Below are positions 43,629-52,259 of a DNA stretch of 61,590 bases, piece after piece. The notes below the pieces were generated by a model. That model saw only the letters and a program-made list of their open reading frames with translations, had not been told where the DNA came from and did no database searches. The stretch is from positions 1-61,590 of the forward strand of contig CALMRC010000104.1 of assembly GCA_937873275.1 (NCBI GenBank). Reading direction: 5' to 3'. Both the position numbers and the translations under genes were made by a program. The first letter of the stretch is position 1. The number at the start of each line of letters is the position of its first letter. The stretch is from an uncultured Spirochaetota bacterium (GTDB lineage: Bacteria; Spirochaetota; Spirochaetia; Treponematales; UBA12059).

Positions 43629-45413
43629 ATGAACACCAAGAACAAGGCCCCCGGCGCGGTCCTCCTGCGCCTCCTGCCGTACTATCGACCCTACGCCCTC
43701 ATCCTGGCCGCCGATCTCCTGGCGGTCCTGGGGATTGCCGCCCTGTCCCTGGCCCTGCCCATGATCCTCCGGTCCCTGGTGGACGAGGTGATCCCCTCCG
43801 GGGACGTCCGCCGCCTCGCGACGCTCTCCGCCCTGGCGCTGGGCCTGGCCCTGGCCAAGTTCGCCGCGAACTTCTACACCCTCTACGCGGGGCACGCCTA
43901 CGCGGTGGCGATGGAGCGGGATCTCCGCCGGGACTTCTTCGCCAAGCTCACCGGGATGTCCCATTCCTTCTTCGACGAGCGCAAGACCGGGGAGCTCATG
44001 TCCCGGATGTCCAACGACATCAACAAGGTCTCCGACGCGGTGAACCACGTCCCCGAGGACGTCCTCCTGACCCTGGCGACCACCGCCGGGGCCTTCGCGA
44101 TCCTGGCTTCCCTGGATCCCGCCCTGGCCCTCATCTCCTTCCTGCCGATCCCCCTGGCCGCCTTCTATTCCGGCCCCCTGGGGGGGCGGATCCTCTCGGG
44201 ATTCGAACGGGCCAACGACGCCGTGGCCGGGGTGAGCGTCAAGATGGAATCCGTGGTCTCGGGCATGCGGACGGTCCAGGCCTTCACCCGGGAACCCCAG
44301 GAGATCCGGCGCTTCGGGGACTTGAATCGGGCCATCTACGAGGCATGGCGGGGGGTGCTCCTCTCCCTGGGCCTCTTCTTCGGGGGAGCGGACTTCCTGA
44401 AGGACGCCGCCCGGCTGGTGGTCACCGCCGCGGGGGGCTGGTTCGCGCTGAAGGGGCGGATCAGCCCGGGCACCCTGGTGGCATTCCTCTTCTACGCCAA
44501 CCTCATTCTGGAGCCCGTGGACCGGCTGACCCGCACGGTGGAGGCGTCCCAGCGCCTGGCCGCGGGGCTCAAGAATTTCTTCGAGATCCTGGACGAGGAG
44601 CCGGCGATCCGGGACCGGCCCGACGCCGTCCCCCTGGACCGGCCCGAGGGGAGCATCGTCTTCGAGAACGTGACCTTCGGGTACGCCCGGGGCCGGCACG
44701 TCTTCCGGGGCCTGCACGCGGTCATCACCCCGGGCTCGACGGTGGCCCTGGTGGGACCCTCCGGGGCGGGCAAGACCACCTTCTGCAGTCTGATCCCCCG
44801 GTTCTACGAACCCCTGGAGGGCCGGGTCCTCCTGGACGGACGGGACGTCCGGGACTATCGGCTGGCCGACCTCCGGAGGGCCGTGGGCATCGTCCAGCAG
44901 GACGTCTTCCTCTTCCCGGGCACGGTACGGGAGAACATCCGCTACGGTCGGCCGGAAGCCTCCGAGTCGGAGGTGGAGGCCGCGGCCCGGGCGGCCAACG
45001 CCCACGACTTCATCCGGGACCTGCCGGACGGGTACGAAACGGACATCGGGGAGCGGGGGATCAAGCTCTCGGGGGGTCAGAAGCAGCGGCTGTCCATAGC
45101 CCGGGCCTTCCTGAAGGATCCCGCGGTCCTCATCCTGGACGAGGCGACCAGCTCCCTGGACGTACGCAGCGAGCGGGCCGTCCAGGAGGCCCTCCGTCGG
45201 CTCGCCGTCGGGCGCACCACCCTGATCATAGCCCACCGGCTCTCCACGATCCGGTCCGCGGACGAGATCCTGGTGCTCACCGAGGAGGGGATCGTCCAGC
45301 GGGGCGGCCACGACGAGCTTCTGGCCTCGGGGGGCGTGTACGCGGATCTCTACGCCCTCCAGACGTCGGGCTTCGCGACGGAGGAGGAGGAAAACTCGGA
45401 ACTCGGGGCGTGA
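43629..45413 (+). CDS. ABC exporter (fused permease and ATPase, MsbA/multidrug type)
   Basis: A 594-aa half-transporter. Six membrane helices fill about residues 18-300, then the ATPase domain carries Walker A GPSGAGKTT (about 376-384), Q-loop IVQQDVFLFPGT, signature KLSGGQKQR (about 480), Walker B VLILDEATSSLD (about 497-508) and the H-loop IAHRLST. It should act as a homodimer, exporting lipids or hydrophobic drugs. The ATG at 43629 has no clear ribosome site, and the gene sits behind a 325-nt leader with a short ORF, which suggests regulated translation or transcription. It converges on the 338-aa unknown gene. Confidence 0.92.
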   Translation: MNTKNKAPGAVLLRLLPYYRPYALILAADLLAVLGIAALSLALPMILRSLVDEVIPSGDVRRLATLSALALGLALAKFAANFYTLYAGHAYAVAMERDLRRDFFAKLTGMSHSFFDERKTGELMSRMSNDINKVSDAVNHVPEDVLLTLATTAGAFAILASLDPALALISFLPIPLAAFYSGPLGGRILSGFERANDAVAGVSVKMESVVSGMRTVQAFTREPQEIRRFGDLNRAIYEAWRGVLLSLGLFFGGADFLKDAARLVVTAAGGWFALKGRISPGTLVAFLFYANLILEPVDRLTRTVEASQRLAAGLKNFFEILDEEPAIRDRPDAVPLDRPEGSIVFENVTFGYARGRHVFRGLHAVITPGSTVALVGPSGAGKTTFCSLIPRFYEPLEGRVLLDGRDVRDYRLADLRRAVGIVQQDVFLFPGTVRENIRYGRPEASESEVEAAARAANAHDFIRDLPDGYETDIGERGIKLSGGQKQRLSIARAFLKDPAVLILDEATSSLDVRSERAVQEALRRLAVGRTTLIIAHRLSTIRSADEILVLTEEGIVQRGGHDELLASGGVYADLYALQTSGFATEEEENSELGA

Positions 45414-45447
45414 GGCTCCCCGTACTCACCGGCCCCGCGGAGCCGGA

Positions 45448-46464
45448 TCAGGATTCCCGCCGGTAGGGGGGCAGGCCCGAACCCCCGCTCCACCGGTCCA
45501 CGAGGTCCCGGAATCCGGCGCCGAAGGGCTCGGTCAGGTCGTCCAGGGTCCGCCAGGAGCCGGACAGTCCGCGGCGCAGGAATTCCTTCCCGGGGTCCAG
45601 GCCGTATTCCCCGAGAAGCCAGGCGCCGAAGTCGTGACAAGCCGCGTACCAGTCCGCGTCCCGCCGGGGGGGCGGGACGGCCAGGGTCTCCCGAAGGGCC
45701 ATCTCGGCGCGGACCGGACCCCCGGGGCCGAACCGCGCGGCGCCGGAGGGACCGTACCCGGCGGCCGCCTCGACCAGTTTTCCCGGATCCCCGCCGGACA
45801 GGGAATAGAGCCCCTCGGCCAGGAGGGCGGCGGTTTCCTGGAGGAACTCCCAGCCCCGGGCGTCCTCCGGGGAAAAGAGGTCGGGATCCTCCCCTGCCCG
45901 CACCCGGGCCCGGGCCTCGGGGCCCAGGGATCCGACCATCCGGGCATGGGCCAGGGCGTGGATCCAGGAGGGTTCCCAGGGGGCCCGGGCGTCCAGGAAG
46001 ACGTAGCGCCCGTCCGAGGAGATGTTGGACCGGGAAACCGGCTCGTTGGCGAAAAAATCCCGGGCCATCCGGGCCAGCAGGAGGAGGTCGGCGGAGGCCT
46101 TGTCCGAGAGCTTCCGGGACACCACGGGGTCGTCCGCCGCAAGGGCCCCGTACCCTCCGTCCGCGGCGATCACGACGAGGTCCCGGTCCGCGATACTTGC
46201 GGGGCCCAGACCCAGGCCGGCGAGGAATGCGTCCGTGCGGGGGACCCTGTCCCGTCGGATCTCGTCGCGGCGGGATTTCGGCAGGTCCTTGTCCAGGAAC
46301 ACGAGGTTCCGGCCCTCCCGGTAGGAGAGGAAGCGGCTCTGGGTTTCGGGACGCCGCAGGATCCCGACGAAGGCCAGGGCCGCCAGGACGGCGGCGGCCA
46401 GGAGGAACGCCTTCCGGGGCGTGGGATTCCCCTCCCGGGAAGGGGCTCGGTTCGACGCGGGCAT
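45448..46464 (-). CDS. hypothetical membrane-anchored protein, possibly a degenerate MA-type peptidase
   Basis: A 338-aa protein with one N-terminal anchor (AFLLAAAVLAALAFVGILR, about residues 18-37). The rest is probably extracytoplasmic. The pattern WIHALAHARMVG (about residue 178), then a helix with EGLYSLSGG, then YAACHDFGAWLLGEYG and a final FGAGFRDLVDRWSGG, follows the layout of MA-like zinc peptidases. The zinc motif HExxH, however, is HALAH here, so it is likely inactive or misjudged. GGGGAGG precedes the ATG at 46464. It is divergent from the MFS gene. Confidence 0.6.
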   Translation of the reverse strand: MPASNRAPSREGNPTPRKAFLLAAAVLAALAFVGILRRPETQSRFLSYREGRNLVFLDKDLPKSRRDEIRRDRVPRTDAFLAGLGLGPASIADRDLVVIAADGGYGALAADDPVVSRKLSDKASADLLLLARMARDFFANEPVSRSNISSDGRYVFLDARAPWEPSWIHALAHARMVGSLGPEARARVRAGEDPDLFSPEDARGWEFLQETAALLAEGLYSLSGGDPGKLVEAAAGYGPSGAARFGPGGPVRAEMALRETLAVPPPRRDADWYAACHDFGAWLLGEYGLDPGKEFLRRGLSGSWRTLDDLTEPFGAGFRDLVDRWSGGSGLPPYRRES

Positions 46465-46537
46465 GTGGAGCCTCCCCCTCCAGTATACTCCCGGGCAGGA
46501 CCCCCGTCGATGGAAGGTTTTCGGGGGCCGGCCCGGA

Positions 46538-46566
46538 TTGCCGCGATCGCGCCGGAGGGATACACT
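46538..46566 (+). promoter_or_regulatory. promoter of the 46.6 kb MFS gene
   Basis: TTGCCG (46538-46543), 17 nt, TACACT (46561-46566). The ATG is 17 nt after the -10 box, and no Shine-Dalgarno is present, so the leader is about 10 nt. Confidence 0.65.
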
Positions 46567-46582
46567 GGCGCCCAGATACACC

Positions 46583-47845
46583 ATGCGATCCTGGAAACGA
46601 TCCTTCTACGTCATCTGGTTTGCCGAACTGATCGCCATCGCCGGATTCAGCACCACGACTCCCATCATACCCCTCTTCCTTCGGGACCTGGGCGTTACGG
46701 ACCCGGGGCGCCTGAACTACTGGAACGGCCTCTCCCAGTCGGCCTCCGCCCTGGCTTTGGCCCTCCTGGCCCCCGTCTGGGGTAGCCTGGCGGACGGGTA
46801 CGGCCGGAAGCCCATGATCCTGCGGGCCATGCTCGGCGGCGCGGTCCTGATCAGCCTGATGGCCCTGACCACCTCCCCCTGGCAGGTATTCGTCCTGAGG
46901 ACCCTGCAGGGCTGCGTCACCGGGACCGTCGCGGCCGCGACGGTCTACGTGGCGGCCCTGGTTCCCAAGGAGGAGGCCGGGTACCGGCTGGGTCTCCTCC
47001 AGATGGCCATATTCCTGGGCAGCTCCGTCGGTCCCCTGTTCGGGGGCATCGTCGCGGACGCCGCGGGACCCCGGATGAACTTCCTGGCTACCGGGGCCAT
47101 CCTGGCCTTCTCGGGATTCCTGGTGCTCCGCTTCGCGGAGGAGGAGTTCGTACCCAGCCCCCGGCCCGGATCCCTCCTCCGGAACGCCGTGCCCGACCTG
47201 TCCCCGGCCCTGCGGAACCCGGCCTTGGCGGCCCTCCTCCTGGTGACCTTCTCGGTCCAGTTCGCCAGCGCCATCGCCGTGCCCATCCTGCCCCTGGTGA
47301 TCCTGCACATGGCCGGCCCGGAGTCCGGAGTGGGCACCCTGAGCGGACTGATCATCGGGGCGGGGTCCCTGGCGGCGGCCCTGGCCGCCGCGGCGGTGGG
47401 CCGGGTGTCCGGAAGGGTGGGGTACGGGCGGACCCTCCTGGGATGCGTGGGGGGAGCCTTCGTGTTCTACATACTCCAGGGATTCGCCCGGAGCCCGACC
47501 GAGCTGCTGTGGTTCCGGACCGGCGCCGGCATATTCCTGGGCGGGACCCTTCCGTCCGTGAACGCCCTGATCGCCCGGCTCTGCGACCCGGGAAAGCAGG
47601 GATCCACCTACGGTCTATCCAGCTCCGTGTCCAGCGCCGGGATGGCCTTGGGCCCCGCGGTGGGCGCCGTGGTCGCCTCCTCCGCCGGGTATCCCTTCGT
47701 ATTCTTCACCGCCGCGGTTATACTGATGGGCACGGGCCTGATCGTGGTCCGGGCCTCGGCCCACGGAATCACGTTCTCCCCGGGATCCCCGTCCGGGGAT
47801 CCTCCCCGGACCGGGCCCGCTCCATCGGGGCCCGACGGGGCCTAG
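46583..47845 (+). CDS. MFS transporter (drug/metabolite efflux type)
   Basis: A 420-aa inner-membrane protein with 12 predicted helices. The loop 2-3 motif GSLADGYGRKPM (about residue 72) and the motif-C-like segment GSSVGPLFGGIVAD (about 155) place it among H+-coupled drug exporters (TetA/MdtG-like). Many Gly residues in the second half (VGTLSGLIIGAGSLAAALAA) fit the family. The start at 46583 is set by the close promoter. It is followed 10 nt later by the fliL-like gene, so they may be co-transcribed although their functions look unrelated. The substrate is unknown. Confidence 0.87.
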   Translation: MRSWKRSFYVIWFAELIAIAGFSTTTPIIPLFLRDLGVTDPGRLNYWNGLSQSASALALALLAPVWGSLADGYGRKPMILRAMLGGAVLISLMALTTSPWQVFVLRTLQGCVTGTVAAATVYVAALVPKEEAGYRLGLLQMAIFLGSSVGPLFGGIVADAAGPRMNFLATGAILAFSGFLVLRFAEEEFVPSPRPGSLLRNAVPDLSPALRNPALAALLLVTFSVQFASAIAVPILPLVILHMAGPESGVGTLSGLIIGAGSLAAALAAAAVGRVSGRVGYGRTLLGCVGGAFVFYILQGFARSPTELLWFRTGAGIFLGGTLPSVNALIARLCDPGKQGSTYGLSSSVSSAGMALGPAVGAVVASSAGYPFVFFTAAVILMGTGLIVVRASAHGITFSPGSPSGDPPRTGPAPSGPDGA

Positions 47846-47854
47846 GAGGCGCGG

Positions 47855-48349
47855 ATGGATCGAGACGGATCGGCGGACGGTGTTCCCCCGGCGCGGAGCG
47901 GCCTGGAAAAGGTGCTTCGGGCGATCATCCTTCTACTGGCGGCCGTGCTGGTCCTGGGAACCGCGTACGCCCTGGCGGCGGGCACCCGGAGCCGGTCCGA
48001 CCGGTCCGACCCCGGCCCCCGGGTCGAGGTGCCCCGGGAGGGGGAGGCGGTCTATTCCCGCCTGGGAACCATCCGGGCCTCCACCCGGGACGATCCCCCC
48101 GCGGTCGTGGCGGTCAGCATCGCCTTTCCGTATCCCGCCGGGGACCGGGCCTTCAAGGAGGAGCTGGACGACAAGGCGACCCGCCTCCGGGAGACCTGTA
48201 CCGCCTTCTTCGCGGGGAAGAGCGCGGAGAGCCTTCATCCCGCCTTCGAGGGAGCCCTGAAGTCGGAGCTCCGGGACCGCCTAAACGCCCAGCTCTCCCT
48301 GGGCCGCATCCGGGAACTCTGGTTCGGCGACTTCGCGGTCGTCCGTTGA
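47855..48349 (+). CDS. FliL-like flagellar basal-body protein
   Basis: A 164-aa inner-membrane protein. One helix near residues 21-43 anchors a periplasmic domain; the C-terminal FliL pattern is visible as FKEELDDKATRLRETCTAFF, then a Ser-rich turn and ELRDRLNAQLSLGRIRELWF, ending FGDFAVVR. FliL proteins sit at the flagellar stator and support torque. The spirochaete context (periplasmic flagella) fits, but no other flagellar gene is near, so it may be a second, diverged FliL. The TGA stop lies inside the left arm of the hairpin that follows. Confidence 0.75.
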   Translation: MDRDGSADGVPPARSGLEKVLRAIILLLAAVLVLGTAYALAAGTRSRSDRSDPGPRVEVPREGEAVYSRLGTIRASTRDDPPAVVAVSIAFPYPAGDRAFKEELDDKATRLRETCTAFFAGKSAESLHPAFEGALKSELRDRLNAQLSLGRIRELWFGDFAVVR

Positions 48350-48399
48350 AGGGCGGGCTTGCGACCCGCCCTTCAACGCGCCGAAGCCTCGCTTCGGCG
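48344..48399. repeat. double hairpin after fliL, shares a stem with the 30.9 kb element
   Basis: CGTTGAAGGGCGGG (48344-48357) and CCCGCCCTTCAACG (48365-48378) form a perfect 14-bp stem that contains the fliL stop codon. It is followed by CGCCGAAGC-CTC-GCTTCGGCG (48379-48399), the same stem as in the 30.9 kb element (30931-30950) with a different loop. It lies between convergent genes and may act as a terminator, but has no T run. Confidence 0.75.
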
Positions 48400-48431
48400 A
48401 TTCTATCGGAGTTAGGCCGGGCGCGGGCGCG

Positions 48432-49892
48432 CTACATCCCCTTCAGGAGCTCGAAGTAGAAGAGGGCGCAGCGGCGGACGTTCTCGACGGAGATCCTCTC
48501 GTCGGGACCGTGGACCCCCGCCAGGTCCCGGGAGGTCTGGCGGATCGGAGCGATCCGGTAGACCGCCTGGACGATGTCCGCGTAGTGCTTGGAGTCCGTG
48601 CCCGCGCTGAACAGGAAGGGGACCACCGCCGCCTCCGGATGGGCGGCCTCCAGGGCCGAGCGTACCGCCCGGTACCCGTCGTGGTCCGTCGGGGACTCCG
48701 GCAGGGGCTCCACCGCCAGTCCCTCGTGGGCCGGGCGGGCCGTGACCCCCTCCGGGGCGACCACCGCCGAGATCCGGGCCAGGACCCCCGCCACGGTCTC
48801 GCCGGGGAGGATCCTCACGTTGATGATCGCCCGGGCTCGGTCGGGCAGGACGTTCTCCTTGTCGCTCCCGGACAGCATCGTAGCGGCCTGGGTGGTCCGC
48901 ACCAGGGCGTTGGTCGTGGGCGCCGCGGAAAAGGCCTTGATCAGGGCGAAGGACGCGAGCCCGGGGCTCCGGAACAGGAGACGGACGGGGAAGGGCACGT
49001 AGGGCGATAGATCCGAGAGGAAGCTGCGGACCGTATAGGTCAGGCGGGCCGGGAAGGGCCGGGACTCCAGGCGGGCGATCGCCCGGGCCAGGGTGCCCGC
49101 CGCGGTGCTCCGGGGCGGCATGGACGCGTGACCCCCGGCGCCCTTGGCCTCCAGCTCCACGTCCACGTATCCCTTCTCCGCGATTCCCACCAGGGCCAGG
49201 GGCCGGTCCGCGAAGGGCAGCATCCCGTCCGCCACGATCCCTCCCTCGTCGATCAGGAAGGAGGCCCGCACCCCCCGTTCCCGAAGGGTTCGGGCCAGGA
49301 GGGCCGCCCCCCGGGCGCCGCCGACCTCCTCGTCCCCCCCGAATGCGAGATACACGGTCCGGGGCGGCTGGAAACCCTCCTCCAGGAGGCGCTCCGCCGC
49401 GCCCAGGATCCCCGCCAGAGTGACCTTCGTGTCTTGGGAGCCCCGGCCCCAGACGAATCCCTCCGCGGTCTCCCCGGAGAAGGGAGGCCGGGTCCAGGGG
49501 ATCTCTCCGGGGGGCACCACGTCGTAGTGGGCCATCAGGACGACGGGAGGCAGGGAGGGATCGGTTCCCGGCCATTCGTAGAGGAGGCCCCGGCTTCCCA
49601 CGGAGTCCCGGCGCAACCGGGCGTGGACGACCGGGAACCGCCGTTCCACCTCCCGGGGGAACTCCCGGAAGGGGGCCGGGTCCTCCTGGGTTTCCTCGAA
49701 GCGGGAGACGGTGGGGAGGCGGACCAGGGCGGCGAGCTTGTCCTCGAGCCCCGCGAAGGGGGCCAGGGCGGCCGGGTCCAGGGATCCCGGATCCGGGGCC
49801 CGGGGGGTCCCGAGGGCGCGGACCAGGAGAACGGCCAAGAGCGCCCCGAAGGCTCCGCATATCGCCAGAAGAACGGCCATAATGGGTTGCAC
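48432..49892 (-). CDS. M20-family metallopeptidase (carboxypeptidase S/PM20D1-like)
   Basis: A 486-aa zinc peptidase with an N-terminal membrane anchor (MAVLLAICGAFGALLAVLLVRAL). Metal-binding motifs are in place: LMAHYDVVPPG (about residue 118), GRGSQDTK (about 150) and GGDEEVGG (about 187), plus the late SAGTDSKHYAD His. The anchor and length match the carboxypeptidase S/PM20D1 group, which cleaves or condenses N-acyl and dipeptide bonds. GTG at 49892 is chosen because GGAGGT lies 5 nt upstream; ATG at 49880 is the alternative. It is divergent from a YfcC-type transporter, so both probably handle peptides or amino acids. Confidence 0.88.
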   Translation of the reverse strand: MQPIMAVLLAICGAFGALLAVLLVRALGTPRAPDPGSLDPAALAPFAGLEDKLAALVRLPTVSRFEETQEDPAPFREFPREVERRFPVVHARLRRDSVGSRGLLYEWPGTDPSLPPVVLMAHYDVVPPGEIPWTRPPFSGETAEGFVWGRGSQDTKVTLAGILGAAERLLEEGFQPPRTVYLAFGGDEEVGGARGAALLARTLRERGVRASFLIDEGGIVADGMLPFADRPLALVGIAEKGYVDVELEAKGAGGHASMPPRSTAAGTLARAIARLESRPFPARLTYTVRSFLSDLSPYVPFPVRLLFRSPGLASFALIKAFSAAPTTNALVRTTQAATMLSGSDKENVLPDRARAIINVRILPGETVAGVLARISAVVAPEGVTARPAHEGLAVEPLPESPTDHDGYRAVRSALEAAHPEAAVVPFLFSAGTDSKHYADIVQAVYRIAPIRQTSRDLAGVHGPDERISVENVRRCALFYFELLKGM

Positions 49893-50030
49893 GAACGACC
49901 TCCGGGACGTCACAAGGTTCGTAACACTACCCCGGGAGGCCCCCCGGGTCAACCTCGCCCGCCCGGGGGAGCCGTGGTATACTGCCCCTCCGGCATACGG
50001 CCCCGGAGGCCGGCCGCCTCGGAGAGCCCC

Positions 50031-51431
50031 ATGAAGAACGTTTCCATCGGAGCGAAAGCCTTCGCCGTCTCGGCCTTGATCCTTCTGGGCTTGATGCTGG
50101 TCGCCGGGGCCCTGACCCGGATCGTGCCGGCGGGCTCCTACGAACGGATCCCGGGCGAAACCGGGCCGACCCTGGTGCCGGGTTCCTTCAAGCCCGTGGA
50201 GCGTCCGGACTACCCGGCCTGGCGCTGGCTGACCGCCCCGGTCGAGGTGCTGGGCTCCCCGGACGCCCTCACGGCGGTGGTCATCATCGCCTTCATCGCC
50301 GTGGCGGGGGGCTCCTTCGCGGGGCTGAACGAAGCCCGGGTCCTGGAAGCCGCCGTGGCGGTCCTGGCCGCCCGGTACCGGGCCCGGAGGTTCCGGCTCC
50401 TGGCGGCGGTGTCCCTGTTCGGCATGCTCCTGGGGTCCCTGATGGGGGTGTTCGAGGAATCCGTCCTCCTCGTTCCCCTGGCGTGCGCCTTGGCGGCCAC
50501 CTTCGGGTGGGACGTTCTCACGGGGCTGGGAATGAGCGTCCTGGCGGTGGGATTCGGCTTTTCCGCCGCGGTCTCCAATCCTTTCTCCATTGGCACCGCC
50601 CAGCGCCTGGCGGGGATCCCGGTTTTCTCCGGGGCGCCCTTCCGGATCCTGGTGCTGGGCGCCTGTTACGGCCTCTACGTACTGTTCCTGGTCCGGCACG
50701 CCCGGCGCGTGGAGGCGCGGTCCGGGAAAGGCGGCCCGGATTCCGGGGCGGCCCCGGGTCCGGCCCTTCCCCCGGAGAGCTACCGGGGCGCCCGGGCCTT
50801 CGGCCTGTCCATGGCCGCCCTGTTGGCGGTGGTCCTGGCGGTGACCCTGGTGCCGGGGCTCTCGGACTATTCCCTGCCCGTCATGGCCCTGGCCTTCCTG
50901 GCCGCCGGCCTGGTCTCCGGACTGGCCGCGGGCCTGTCCTTTCCGCGCTGGCTCAAGGCCTTCGGCGGGGGCGCGGCGGGGGTCCTGCCCGCGGGTATCC
51001 TCATCCTGATGGCCCTGAGCGTGAAGCGGATCGTGACGGCCGGGGAGGTCCTGGATACCATCCTCCACGCCGCGGCGGAAGCCGCCCGGGGGATGTCCGG
51101 CTACGGGGCGGCGGCGACGATGTACGGCCTGACCCTGGCCCTGAACTTCTTCATCGGGAGCGCCAGCGCCAAGGCCTTCCTCCTCATGCCCCTCCTGGCG
51201 CCCCTGGCGGACCTGACGGGGCTGTCCCGGCAGGTGGCCGTCCAGGCCTTCGCCTTCGGGGACGGATTCTCCAACATGCTGTACCCCACGAACGCGGTCC
51301 TGCTGATCGCCCTGTCCATCGCGGGGATTTCCTGGACGAAGTACGCGAGGTGGGTCCTGCCCCTCCAGGCCGCGGCCTTCGTCCTGACCATGGGACTGCT
51401 GATGCTTTCCGTCGCCATCGGGTACCGCTAG
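50031..51431 (+). CDS. YfcC/DcuC-type carboxylate or amino-acid transporter
   Basis: A 466-aa inner-membrane protein with about 12 helices in the YfcC family of the DcuC superfamily. The conserved features are TRIVPAGSYER near residue 27, the Gly/Ser-rich SLMGVFEESVLLVPL near residue 137, and NFFIGSASAKAFLLMPLLAPL near residue 370. The last, with GFSNMLYPTNAVLL, is the family signature. It takes up C4-dicarboxylates, arginine/ornithine or peptides in relatives. GGAGAG precedes the ATG; TCGCCC-17-TATACT (49955-49983) is the probable promoter. It is divergent from the M20 peptidase. Confidence 0.88.
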   Translation: MKNVSIGAKAFAVSALILLGLMLVAGALTRIVPAGSYERIPGETGPTLVPGSFKPVERPDYPAWRWLTAPVEVLGSPDALTAVVIIAFIAVAGGSFAGLNEARVLEAAVAVLAARYRARRFRLLAAVSLFGMLLGSLMGVFEESVLLVPLACALAATFGWDVLTGLGMSVLAVGFGFSAAVSNPFSIGTAQRLAGIPVFSGAPFRILVLGACYGLYVLFLVRHARRVEARSGKGGPDSGAAPGPALPPESYRGARAFGLSMAALLAVVLAVTLVPGLSDYSLPVMALAFLAAGLVSGLAAGLSFPRWLKAFGGGAAGVLPAGILILMALSVKRIVTAGEVLDTILHAAAEAARGMSGYGAAATMYGLTLALNFFIGSASAKAFLLMPLLAPLADLTGLSRQVAVQAFAFGDGFSNMLYPTNAVLLIALSIAGISWTKYARWVLPLQAAAFVLTMGLLMLSVAIGYR

Positions 51432-51483
51432 GATGTTTCAGGACTGAACTACGGAGTATTACGGATAGTAGAGCTTGGTAACC

Positions 51484-51602
51484 ATAGATCCAACAAGATT
51501 TACAAGATTAAGAAAGAAGATGAACAAGATATAGATGGAGATTCTTGGTTTTTCTCCATCTTGTTGATCCTGTCCTCATCTTGTTCATCTTGTTGGATCT
51601 AT
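51484..51602. repeat. AACAAGAT-type inverted element with 9-nt period
   Basis: ATAGATCCAACAAGAT (51484-51499) and ATCTTGTTGGATCTAT (51587-51602) are a perfect 16-bp inverted repeat. Further AACAAGAT and CATCTTG units, mostly 9 nt apart, continue inside both arms to the centre at about 51540-51555. The whole 119 nt is A+T-rich compared with its surroundings. It lies between the convergent YfcC and Crp-like genes; no gene is supported in 51432-51611. Confidence 0.8.
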
Positions 51603-51611
51603 ACGGGAACC

Positions 51612-52259
51612 CTATTTTTTCCTGCGGGAATTCACGAACCGCGAGAAGTCGCTGATGTTCCGGACCATCACGCGGTCGGGATAGAGCTCCACCCGGCGCT
51701 GGTTGGCGAAGTGCCCCAGGATGGTCTGGACCTCCGAGGCGCCCATGCCCGCCCAGTGGGCCACGTCCTCGATGGTCACCTTGAATTCCCGCTTCTCCCC
51801 GTCCTGCTCGGCCCCGGCGGTGGCCGCGGCCTGGGTCTCGGCCAGCATCAGGAAGACGTCCGCCACCCGGGCCTGGGGATCCTCCAGGGTCAGGATCATG
51901 AACCGTCGTTTCTGGTCGTAGATCCTCTTGGTGAAGAGCTTGAGCAGCCGCAGGGCGATCTGCGGGTTGCCCATCATGAGGACCTCGAAGTTCGCCCGGT
52001 TGAACTCCAGGACCCGGACCGTGTCCACCGCCACGGCGGTGGCGGAGCGGGGGGTCCCCTCCAGGATGGCCATCTCCCCGAAGATCTCCGGGGGCTGGAG
52101 CACGTCGATGGTCTTCTCGATGTCCCCGACGATCTTGGCGATGCGGACCTTGCCCGACTGGATCAGGTAGAAGGAGTCCCCGGGCTCGTACTCGGAGAAG
52201 ATGATCTCCCCGGCCTGGTAGGTCCGGGCGAATCGGGTGAAGGAGGCGAGATCAGCCAT
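51612..52259 (-). CDS. Crp/Fnr-family transcription regulator
   Basis: A 215-aa cytoplasmic regulator. The cyclic-nucleotide-binding domain spans about 10-120 (the GEMAILEGTPRSATAVA phosphate-binding cassette is near residue 60), and a winged-helix segment follows (VTIEDVAHWAGMGASEVQTIL, about residues 165-185). The GE..RSA core suggests that it can bind cAMP or a related nucleotide. Its ATG overlaps the stop of the upstream cyclic-nucleotide/TPR gene by 8 bases, so the two are coupled and probably act together. The stop is 10 nt from the AACAAGAT element. Confidence 0.87.
   Translation of the reverse strand: MADLASFTRFARTYQAGEIIFSEYEPGDSFYLIQSGKVRIAKIVGDIEKTIDVLQPPEIFGEMAILEGTPRSATAVAVDTVRVLEFNRANFEVLMMGNPQIALRLLKLFTKRIYDQKRRFMILTLEDPQARVADVFLMLAETQAAATAGAEQDGEKREFKVTIEDVAHWAGMGASEVQTILGHFANQRRVELYPDRVMVRNISDFSRFVNSRRKK

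Noticed and set aside
49128-50030. Upstream extension of the YfcC gene by about 300 codons
   Set aside because: The extension is antisense to the M20 peptidase and lacks transporter features; the ATG at 50031 has a ribosome site and starts the first helix.
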